Part shown: piece by piece, positions 7,746 through 13,588 of the stretch
Layout of the letters: every line of letters starts with the position of its first letter
Position numbering within the stretch: the first letter of the stretch is position 1
Origin: a virus
IMG/VR virus record: IMGVR_UViG_3300030406_003992
Span: 1 to 34,404 of that record
Direction: 5' to 3' (one strand)
Length of the DNA stretch: 34,404 nucleotides
Program-made: the position numbers and the translations under genes
Notes under the pieces: generated by a model
What the model was told of the DNA's origin: nothing
What the model saw: only the letters and a program-made list of their open reading frames with translations
The model's database searches: none

Positions 7746-8023
7746 AAAAAACAACAAAAAGAAAAGTAGTAAATTTTAAAAAGGCTGATAAATCAAAAAA
7801 AGGTGGTCTTACTGCTAAAGGTCGCGCAAAATATAATAAAGCAACAGGAGGAAATTTACAGGCACCAGTTACAGGAAAAGTTAAGCCTGGAAGTAAAGCA
7901 GCTAATAGAAGAAAATCGTTTTGTAGTCGTATGAAAGGAATGAAGAAAAAATTAACCGGTAGTAAAAAGGCAAATGATCCTAACAGTAGAATAAATAAGG
8001 CTTTAAAACGTTGGAAATGCTAA
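7742..8023 (+). CDS. basic DUF6321-like protein, 93 aa
   Basis: The start overlaps the previous stop (ATGA). The sequence contains KKGGLTAKGRAKYNKATGGN, LQAPVTGKVKPGSKAANRRK, SFCSRMKGM and an ending ALKRWKC. The GGLxAKGRAKYN...LxxPVTGxVxPGSKAAxRRKSFCxRM pattern is the DUF6321 family, which I recall from many marine phages near head genes. The protein is extremely basic with two cysteines. It closes the five-gene basic array and precedes the scaffold gene after 44 bases. Function is unknown; DNA condensation or head-DNA interaction is a hypothesis. Confidence 0.85.
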   Translation: MKKTTKRKVVNFKKADKSKKGGLTAKGRAKYNKATGGNLQAPVTGKVKPGSKAANRRKSFCSRMKGMKKKLTGSKKANDPNSRINKALKRWKC

Positions 8024-8067
8024 TTTTTCTAAAACAAGGTATATTAGGATTACTTTAAATTTTTTAT

Positions 8068-8775
8068 ATGTCAGAAGAAAATCCCGCAACAACTGTTGAT
8101 GCCTCTGCTGAAATTAATTCACTAAAAAAAGAAATTGAATTATTAAAACAAAAAAACAGAGAAGTTGTAGAAGAAAAACAAAAAATAACTTCAAATGCAA
8201 AATCTGTTGCATCACTTCCAGAAGGCACAGATGTCCAGGCACTTATTGAATTTAAAAGAAAAGTTGAACAAGAAAGGTTAGAAGAAAAAGGACAATATTC
8301 GGAAGCATTAAACAAAAGAGAAGAACAGTTTCGTGAAGCTATTGAAAAGAAAGATATTGAAATTAATAATTTAAAAAATGAATTAAAAGATTTAAAACTT
8401 ATTACCCCTGCAGTTAGTGCTTTATCTGAAATTGTTCATGATCCAGATTATGCAATGGGTAAATTAGACAGAGATAAAATACAAGTACAAAAAGATGGAA
8501 GTGTTGTTTATATGTCTGATGATGGATTTACACATAAGCCAATACAAGAAGCAGTAAAAGAAAAAGTTCAAACATGGGCACTTAAACATCAAGCACCAAC
8601 TGGTTCTGGTGCACCTATTGGAAAATCTGAATCTGTAGGAAGTATTGCCGGAATTGATGAAAATTTATTAAAACGAATGGCTAATGGTGAAGATACTGCA
8701 GCTATGGAAATACATAAAAAATATGGGCGCGATGCTTGGCTTGAAGCTAAAAAACTTGTTAAAAATTACAAATAA
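8068..8775 (+). CDS. capsid scaffolding-like protein
   Basis: The 235-residue protein has a long coiled coil (about residues 10-110, IELLKQKNREVVEEKQKI... and EAIEKKDIEINNLKNELKDLK) with a short LPEGTDVQALIEFK segment between helices, then a compact C-terminal domain. Scaffolding proteins of SPP1/HK97-type heads have this acidic, helical make-up and lie immediately upstream of the major capsid gene, as here. They direct capsid assembly and leave before DNA entry. Assignment rests on architecture and position. Confidence 0.78.
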   Translation: MSEENPATTVDASAEINSLKKEIELLKQKNREVVEEKQKITSNAKSVASLPEGTDVQALIEFKRKVEQERLEEKGQYSEALNKREEQFREAIEKKDIEINNLKNELKDLKLITPAVSALSEIVHDPDYAMGKLDRDKIQVQKDGSVVYMSDDGFTHKPIQEAVKEKVQTWALKHQAPTGSGAPIGKSESVGSIAGIDENLLKRMANGEDTAAMEIHKKYGRDAWLEAKKLVKNYK

Positions 8776-8811
8776 GAAATATTGAGTTATAGTTTTAGTA
8801 ATAACAAATTC

Positions 8812-8869
8812 GGCTGTGCTGATTTGAAAAACTAAATAGAGGCTGTGCTGACATTTAGAGGGCTGTGCT
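8812..8869 (+). repeat. three direct copies of GGCTGTGCT upstream of the capsid gene
   Basis: Exact GGCTGTGCT copies occur at 8812-8820, 8841-8849 and 8861-8869, each preceded by an A/G or C base. Two are followed by GA and the third by CA. Spacing start to start is 29 and 20 bases. They fill the 127-base gap between scaffold and capsid genes, one of the longest gaps in the structural region. The sequence is GC-richer than its surroundings. A regulatory binding site or RNA element controlling the capsid gene is plausible; no function can be read directly. Confidence 0.75.
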
Positions 8870-8902
8870 CAACATTGTAAATCTTTCATTTTCATTTTTG
8901 AA

Positions 8903-9964
8903 ATGGCAACTACTTTAGCGGACATTATTGTTCCAGAGGTGTTTGCAAACAGCATTATTGAAGAAACAACTTTAACAGATAGTTTTCTTCAAAGTGGCGT
9001 TTTAGCACCTCTACCTGAGCTAAATTTAAGCTCACCTCAAGGGGGAAATTTCGTAAACATACCTTTTTACAAGGCAAATTTAAGTGGTAACTATACTCGT
9101 TTAGATGATAGTTCTTCTTTAACACCTAATAAAATTGAACAAAGCAGCCAAATTGGTGTTGTTCTTACTTCTGGTGATGCTTTTTCTGCAAGACAACTTG
9201 CGGGTCAAAAAATTGGTTCAAACTCACCTGATCCAATAGCTGCAATCAGACAAAAATTAAGTGCTTACATAAACAACGAAAAACAAAAAGATTTGTATTC
9301 TTGTTTACAAGGTGCTTTTGGTTCATTAACTAATAACAATAGTTCTTCAGCTTTATTTGAACTTTCAATTGATTCTGAATCAGGTGATACTCCAACAGCT
9401 CTTGGCGCTGGTACTGTAGCTAAAGCTCAGTCCTTACTAGGAGATCAAGGAGACAAACTAACAACTATTGCAATGCATTCAAAAGTGTTTTATGCACTTA
9501 AAGAAAGAAGAGCATTAGATTATGTTACAAACTCAGAAGCAAGATTAGGTACAGCTCCTTCAGGTGCTAGTACTGTCAATGCTTTTGGAGGTTCTTCTGC
9601 AGGCGCTTATGGTGATGTTTCAGTTCCTCAATACATGGGAATGAACATTATTGTTTCAGATGATATTCCAAAATCTGGATCAGGTGCTTCTACAGAATAT
9701 GCTGTTTATTTTTTCCAGCAAGGAGCCGTAGCAACGGGCGAGCAGGCAGCTTTAGTAACTAAAGTTGATGAAGATGTTCTTGCATTTGAAGATGTAGTTT
9801 CATTTAAGCATGCTTACATTTATCACCCTATTGGGTTGAAATGGGCAGTTACAACTACAAACCCAACAAGAACTCAGCTCGAAGTTGCCACTAATTGGGA
9901 AAAAGTTTACGATCTTAAAAACATAGGAATCGTACGTGCTACTGTTACTTCACCATTAGATTAA
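8903..9964 (+). CDS. major capsid protein (SPP1 gp13/HK97-fold-like)
   Basis: The 353-residue protein starts TTLADIIVPEVFANSIIEETTLTDSFLQSGVLAPLPEL, then GGNFVNIPFY, SSLTPNKIEQSSQIGVVLTSGDAFSARQLAG, DPIAAIRQKLSAYINNEKQK and HSKVFYALKERRAL. This order (IVPEVF, SGV, GG-VNIPF, LTPNKI, DP-AI) matches the capsid proteins of SPP1-like phages with the HK97 fold. It forms the icosahedral shell. Neighbours (scaffold before, decoration-like and connectors after) agree. No Shine-Dalgarno sequence is evident before the ATG. The GGCTGTGCT repeats lie just upstream. Confidence 0.92.
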   Translation: MATTLADIIVPEVFANSIIEETTLTDSFLQSGVLAPLPELNLSSPQGGNFVNIPFYKANLSGNYTRLDDSSSLTPNKIEQSSQIGVVLTSGDAFSARQLAGQKIGSNSPDPIAAIRQKLSAYINNEKQKDLYSCLQGAFGSLTNNNSSSALFELSIDSESGDTPTALGAGTVAKAQSLLGDQGDKLTTIAMHSKVFYALKERRALDYVTNSEARLGTAPSGASTVNAFGGSSAGAYGDVSVPQYMGMNIIVSDDIPKSGSGASTEYAVYFFQQGAVATGEQAALVTKVDEDVLAFEDVVSFKHAYIYHPIGLKWAVTTTNPTRTQLEVATNWEKVYDLKNIGIVRATVTSPLD

Positions 9965-9966
9965 TC

Positions 9967-10344
9967 ATGGCTAGTATTTTTGAACTTCAGAATCCTCCTT
10001 TTGGTCAATTAACTAAAACTAAAGTTATTAAAACTGAAAACGGAGCGCATACTTTAACAACTGCTGAACTTATTGAAGGCATTGTTGATGGAACACCTAC
10101 AGGTAATAGGACTGTTACAACACCAACTGCTGCAGCAATTCTTACTGCACTTGGTATTCAGAACAAAGTTGGTCAAACTTTTGAGTTGACTATTGTCAAT
10201 AAGGCAACATCAACCCATAAATTTACTTTGACTGCTGGTTCTGGCGTAACCATTGTTGGTGATGCTGAGGTAGCAGCTGCAACTTCTGGAACTTTTATTT
10301 TTAGAGTTACTAGTTCAACTGCTGTTAGCGCATTTAGAAAGTAA
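9967..10344 (+). CDS. probable capsid decoration protein, 125 aa
   Basis: The protein follows the capsid gene after 2 bases. The second half is beta-rich: GQTFELTIVNKATSTHKFTLTAGSGVTIVGDAEVAAATSGTFIFRVTSSTAVSAFRK. This small beta-sandwich pattern with a QTFELTIVN...TLTAGSGVTIVG core recurs next to capsid genes and in phage fibres. Position and fold type suggest an outer-head decoration or stabilising protein. There is no cysteine and no signal peptide. The fold assignment is from pattern, not from a search. Confidence 0.65.
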   Translation: MASIFELQNPPFGQLTKTKVIKTENGAHTLTTAELIEGIVDGTPTGNRTVTTPTAAAILTALGIQNKVGQTFELTIVNKATSTHKFTLTAGSGVTIVGDAEVAAATSGTFIFRVTSSTAVSAFRK

Positions 10345-10496
10345 TGGGTATAGCTACATTTCGATTAGCTAGAGAAAGGGAAGCTGCTTTAAAAGTGGCT
10401 TCTCAATCTTCTGATAAAATTCAAGTAAAGCCAAAACTAACAAAATCAAATGGCAATAACAATAGTAGAAACTCCAGGAAGCGCAACAGCAAATAG
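10344..10496 (+). CDS. small basic hypothetical protein, 50 aa
   Basis: The ATG shares its A with the preceding stop (TAATG). The protein starts MGIATFRLARERE and ends KPKLTKSNGNNNSRNSRKRN plus SK. A MGxAxFRxxRxREA start followed by a low-complexity Pro/Lys/Asn tail is a mini-protein I recall from many phage head operons, placed just before the DnaT-like head-tail adaptor, exactly as here. It overlaps the next gene by 47 bases. Function unknown. Confidence 0.7.
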   Translation: MGIATFRLAREREAALKVASQSSDKIQVKPKLTKSNGNNNSRNSRKRNSK

Positions 10497-11010
10497 CTAT
10501 GTCTCGCTTACTGCAGCTCAGGCTTTTATTGATGGTCTTATTGAAAATGATGATATAGTTGCTTGGGGAACAAGTACAACCGATCAAAAAAATCGAGCAT
10601 TATTTAGTGCTGCACAAAGAATTGATAGAGAAAGATTTTTGGGAGCAAGAACTAATGATGCGCAAGCATTGGAATGGCCAAGATCGGGTGTAAAAAAACC
10701 TTATACTTATTCAAGTACTTACAACGCTTTATATCCAAGTAATTTACAACCAGCTTTTTATGCTGATAATGAAATACCAAAAAGAGTTAAACATGCGCAA
10801 ATTCATTTGGCAGTATATTTAAACAATAATAAAGATGGACTTGATTTAAGTGGCTTTGAAGATTTTAATGAAGTATCAATTGGAAATTTAAATGTGAAAC
10901 CAAGATTTTATGGTGCTGTCGGAGCAAATCGAATACCACCTATAATTGAACAATACTTAACTGGCATTAGAATAAGTGGGCCAGCTACAATAGCAGTAAA
11001 AAGGAGTTAA
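10450..11010 (+). CDS. head-tail connector, DnaT-like-superfamily adaptor
   Basis: The 186-residue protein has ANSYVSLTAAQAFIDG, NRALFSAAQRIDRERFLGAR, ALEWPRSGVKKPY and VKHAQIHLAVYL. This is the pattern of the putative DnaT-like ssDNA-binding family (NSYVSLxEA...ALxxAxxxID...WPR) that is regularly found between capsid and tail genes. It is better interpreted as a head-tail adaptor of the SPP1 gp15 type than as a replication protein, because of its place. It precedes the other neck genes on the same strand. Confidence 0.8.
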   Translation: MAITIVETPGSATANSYVSLTAAQAFIDGLIENDDIVAWGTSTTDQKNRALFSAAQRIDRERFLGARTNDAQALEWPRSGVKKPYTYSSTYNALYPSNLQPAFYADNEIPKRVKHAQIHLAVYLNNNKDGLDLSGFEDFNEVSIGNLNVKPRFYGAVGANRIPPIIEQYLTGIRISGPATIAVKRS

Positions 11011-11013
11011 CTT

Positions 11014-11238
11014 ATGTCTTACGAATATCCTTCAGCAACAATTATTAATTCAACAAGTGCTGTAACCGGAAGATTTGGAAAATTACAAGCAAATGAAGAT
11101 ACTGTTATTGCTTCATTAACTGCTCAAAACATAGATGGCGCAAGTACTAGCATTACATTAAATGCAAGCTGTGAAATTTGTGGAGTTATAACTGGATTCA
11201 CTTTAGCTAGTGGTTCTGTTATTGCTTATCGTTTGTAA
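11014..11238 (+). CDS. small beta-rich structural protein, 74 aa
   Basis: An AAGGAG Shine-Dalgarno sequence (11001-11006) precedes the ATG at normal distance, one of the few clear ones in the window. The short protein ends ASCEICGVITGFTLASGSVIAYRL and has a beta-rich, Ser/Thr-rich composition resembling the C-terminal part of the decoration-like protein at 9967. A virion decoration role is possible. Its stop overlaps the next ATG. I do not recognise a named family. Confidence 0.65.
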   Translation: MSYEYPSATIINSTSAVTGRFGKLQANEDTVIASLTAQNIDGASTSITLNASCEICGVITGFTLASGSVIAYRL

Positions 11239-11597
11239 TGTCTCAACTTTCAAAAGCTGCAAGAAAAGTTACCTCAAAAGTTCTAGGAAAGTTTGGCGGT
11301 AATATTACTTTTAAAAAAATTGTTCCAGGAACCTATAATGTTTCACGTGGATTAATAACTGAAACAATTGAAACTGAAACAATCAAAGGAATATTACAAA
11401 ATGTAAACCAAAGAGAAACTAATGAATTAATAAAAGAAAACGATAAACTTTTAATTATTGCTGCTTCCGATTTATCTTTTATACCTTCTACAACGGATAG
11501 AGTTTTAGTTGCTGGAATTGAATATCAAATAATTCGTATTTATACAGATGAAAATGATAATCAAAATATTAAATATGAAATTTATTTACGAGCATGA
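11238..11597 (+). CDS. head-closure (stopper) protein, putative
   Basis: The 119-residue protein shows IKGILQNVNQRETNELIKENDKLLIIAASDLSF, then DRVLVAGIEYQIIRI and an alternating hydrophobic end. A core that reads G-x-L, DxxLLI, P-x-xxDRV-x-xGxEYxIxxI is typical of SPP1 gp16/HK97 gp7-type head-closure proteins, which seal the portal exit after packaging. The position between adaptor and the gp10-like protein is as expected. The family is inferred from pattern plus synteny. Confidence 0.72.
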   Translation: MSQLSKAARKVTSKVLGKFGGNITFKKIVPGTYNVSRGLITETIETETIKGILQNVNQRETNELIKENDKLLIIAASDLSFIPSTTDRVLVAGIEYQIIRIYTDENDNQNIKYEIYLRA

Positions 11598-12025
11598 AAA
11601 AAATTGAAATAAGAGATATAGGAAAATTTTTCAAAGAAGAACATGAAAATTTAATTACTTTAGCTGTTTTAACTTTAGACTCAAGAATAAAACAAGTTTC
11701 ACCTGTTGATACTGGTCGTTTTCGTATGAATTGGCAATTAGCAGAAAATAAAAGGACAGCGCCTATACAAGGCGGACCATATTCCCAAAATAAAAGTGCA
11801 ATAATTCCTCCTTTAAAATTAAATTATCAAAAAGAAAAAGCAGGTAATACTTATAGTTTAATTAATCCTTTACCATATGCAGAAGCTGTTTGCTTTGGTA
11901 CTAATACTCCTCCTTCATGGGGCAACACTTTCAGATCAAAAGATACAAATAGAACAGCTGGTTGGCCTTTAAAGGAAGTTGCTATTGTTGCTAGTATTGT
12001 TAAAAAGGCTCAGAGTAAAAAGTAA
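11594..12025 (+). CDS. HK97 gp10-like neck/tail completion protein
   Basis: The 143-residue protein starts by overlapping the previous stop (ATGA). SPVDTGRFRMNWQLAENK (about residues 35-52) is the hallmark V-DTG-x-x-xxxW motif of the HK97 gp10 family, and NPLPYAEAVCFGT matches its later N-x-xPYAxxxExG segment. These proteins join the closed head to the tail. The flanking head-closure and tail-terminator genes fit precisely. It is lysine-rich at the C-terminus. Confidence 0.85.
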   Translation: MKKIEIRDIGKFFKEEHENLITLAVLTLDSRIKQVSPVDTGRFRMNWQLAENKRTAPIQGGPYSQNKSAIIPPLKLNYQKEKAGNTYSLINPLPYAEAVCFGTNTPPSWGNTFRSKDTNRTAGWPLKEVAIVASIVKKAQSKK

Positions 12026-12450
12026 TGGCAGCTTTAGATTTAAATACTGTTCGAGAAAAAATTGAAGAAAAACTAATTGATGAATTTTCAAATGTACCGC
12101 CATTAGAAATTGTATTTGGAAATCAACCGTTTCAACCTGTAGCTGGTACTGGATTTATTCAATGTTTAATTGAATTTACTACTAATGGATATTTAACTTT
12201 AGGAGGAATAACTAATAGTTTTAATAGTCAGGAAGGAGTTATAACAATAAATATTTTTACAAAAATTGGAGTTGGAATGGGTAACAATTTTACAGTAGCT
12301 AAAAGAATAAGGGATTTATACAATAGAGTAAGGATTAATGATATTTTTTTTGAACCTAGTACTGGTCCAACATTAATTGAGACTGCTGCTCCTGAGGGAT
12401 ATGTTCAAAGTGTAATGTCAATTCCATTTACTACTATCGAAACTTTATGA
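12025..12450 (+). CDS. tail terminator protein (DUF4128-like)
   Basis: The 141-residue protein has VREKIEEKLIDEF near the start, then PVAGTGFIQCLIEFTTNGYLTLGG, EGVITINIFTKIGVGMGNNFTVAKRIRDLYNRV. This matches DUF4128 and the lambda U/SPP1 gp17 fold, in which a hexamer caps the tail tube and ends its polymerisation. Synteny (gp10-like before, tail tube after) is canonical. The start and stop overlap their neighbours. Confidence 0.82.
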   Translation: MAALDLNTVREKIEEKLIDEFSNVPPLEIVFGNQPFQPVAGTGFIQCLIEFTTNGYLTLGGITNSFNSQEGVITINIFTKIGVGMGNNFTVAKRIRDLYNRVRINDIFFEPSTGPTLIETAAPEGYVQSVMSIPFTTIETL

Positions 12451-12590
12451 TTGAAATTACTAAAGAAATGCTTGATATTATTGAAAAAATAAAAGGCAAG
12501 CGAAATCCTAATTTATGGGATTCACGTTGCGAATCTGCTTTAATTAGACAAAAACAAGAAAAAGTAGTAAAAAAACAAAAAAAAGGATAA
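12447..12590 (+). CDS. small hypothetical protein, 47 aa
   Basis: The ATG overlaps the tail-terminator stop (ATGA). The product reads MIEITKEMLDIIEKIKGKRN, PNLWDSRCESALIRQ and ends in a lysine tail. It is short and helical, with one cysteine. The coupled start makes translation likely. Placed just before the tail tube gene; I do not recognise the family. Confidence 0.55.
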   Translation: MIEITKEMLDIIEKIKGKRNPNLWDSRCESALIRQKQEKVVKKQKKG

Positions 12591-12617
12591 ACTAAAAACA
12601 AATTCTTAATTTTAACT

Positions 12618-13034
12618 ATGGCCATAGTAAGAGGAGAGGAAGGTTCTGTTGCTTTTGACAATGGATCAGGCTCTGTAAGTGCAGTTGCGGGAACAACCGC
12701 CTGGACTTTAGATATGACTAAAGATGTCTATGAAACAACAGCTCATGGACAAACATCAAGAACTTTTGGTGGTGGTTTAAAATCTGCTACTGGAACTATT
12801 GAAGTACAATATACTGCTACTTCTGGTGACGCTACTGCAGAACTTTTAGCTGATATAAATACAAGCGAAGATCCAGCTGATGCTTCATTTAATTTATTTT
12901 TAGATACAACAGGCGCTAAAAAATATTCTTTCAATGGAATAGTTACAGGCGCAGGAGCATCTTCAACTGTAGGAGAACTTACAACTCAGACTTTAAACTT
13001 TCAAGTCTCAGGCGACGTTACTTTTGCAATATAA
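12618..13034 (+). CDS. major tail (tube) protein
   Basis: The 138-residue protein starts MAIVRGEEGSVAFDNGSG, then AGTTAWTLDMTKDVYETTAHGQTSRTFGGGLKSATGTIEV, and ends FNGIVTGAGASSTVGELTTQTLNFQVSGDVTF. The GEEGSVxF...TxWTLD.....TxxGxxxRTF.GGLxSxTGTI pattern is typical of siphophage tail tube proteins, which stack as hexamers around the tape measure. The position before the frameshifted chaperone gene agrees. It has no cysteine. Confidence 0.88.
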   Translation: MAIVRGEEGSVAFDNGSGSVSAVAGTTAWTLDMTKDVYETTAHGQTSRTFGGGLKSATGTIEVQYTATSGDATAELLADINTSEDPADASFNLFLDTTGAKKYSFNGIVTGAGASSTVGELTTQTLNFQVSGDVTFAI

Positions 13035-13037
13035 TTT

Positions 13038-13394
13038 ATGTCTGAAAAAAGAACTATCGACCTTTTAGTAGGTGCTTTTGATTTAAATCAGCGGAGAAAA
13101 TTCACTTTAAAAAAACCTGATGGTTCTCCATTATGCGATTTATATTTTAAACCTATTACAAGGTCTGATAGAACCCGCGTGCAGGCTTTAGCTAATAGTG
13201 ATGATGCTTTAAAAGTCTCAACACAAATGTTAGTTCACATGGCAGAAAAAGAAAATGGTGAAAAAGCATTTATGGCAGGAGATGCAATTAGATTACAAAG
13301 AGAATTGCCTGAAACTGTTTTAAATGATTTAGAACTATTTTTATTTAATGTTTCAGAAGATGGAATACCGTTAAGCGAAGCAAAAAACGATTAA
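13038..13394 (+). CDS. tail assembly chaperone, short (G-like) form
   Basis: The 118-residue protein (MSEKRTIDLLVGAFDLNQRR...) ends at TAA 13392-13394. Siphophages make a short chaperone (lambda G) and a frameshifted long form (GT) that together load tail tube protein onto the tape measure. Position between the tube protein and the tape measure, and the slippery heptamer near its end (13382-13388), identify it. Residues such as CDLYFKPITRSDRTRVQAL match the usual central part of the family. Confidence 0.88.
   Translation: MSEKRTIDLLVGAFDLNQRRKFTLKKPDGSPLCDLYFKPITRSDRTRVQALANSDDALKVSTQMLVHMAEKENGEKAFMAGDAIRLQRELPETVLNDLELFLFNVSEDGIPLSEAKND
13382..13388 (+). promoter_or_regulatory. programmed -1 ribosomal frameshift site A AAA AAC
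   Basis: The heptamer A AAA AAC is in the correct X XXY YYZ phase with the chaperone frame and lies two codons before its stop. A weak downstream stem can be drawn between AGGGGA (around 13396) and TTTCCT (around 13424) with two G-U pairs; its relevance is uncertain. Confidence 0.88.
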
Positions 13395-13552
13395 AAGGGG
13401 ATACTTGGCTTGAGTTTGAGTTTTTCCTAGCAACAGAACTTAAAATGACCGTTAGTAGGTTAAGAACAGAACTTACTCATTCAGAGTTTGTACATTTTGC
13501 TGCCTATTATGAATTAAAAAGTGAAAGGGAAAAAGAACGATTAGATAAATAG
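13388..13552 (+). CDS. T domain of the frameshifted tail assembly chaperone (GT-like), -1 frame
   Basis: Ribosomes reading GCA AAA AAC in the chaperone gene can slip back one base on A AAA AAC (13382-13388) and continue CGA TTA AAA GGG GAT ACT TGG to TAG at 13550-13552. The extension contains GDTWLEFEFFLATELKM, TVSRLRTELTHSEFVHFAAY and YELKSEREKERLDK, the classic T-domain signature (W-x-xEFxxAxELxMTVxxLRxxLTxxEFxxWxAYY). The fusion, 13038-13388 joined to 13388-13552, is 171 residues. The extension has no plausible start of its own near the conserved part, which supports frameshifting as its only route. Confidence 0.9.
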   Translation, partial: RLKGDTWLEFEFFLATELKMTVSRLRTELTHSEFVHFAAYYELKSEREKERLDK

Positions 13553-13588
13553 GAAAATTACGTGTAAACTATAAAAAAACGCTTATTT

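Noticed and set aside
7528-7779. 83-residue plus-strand frame overlapping the basic protein genes
   Set aside because: It lies in a different frame from two recognised small protein families and looks like a shadow of lysine-rich coding sequence.
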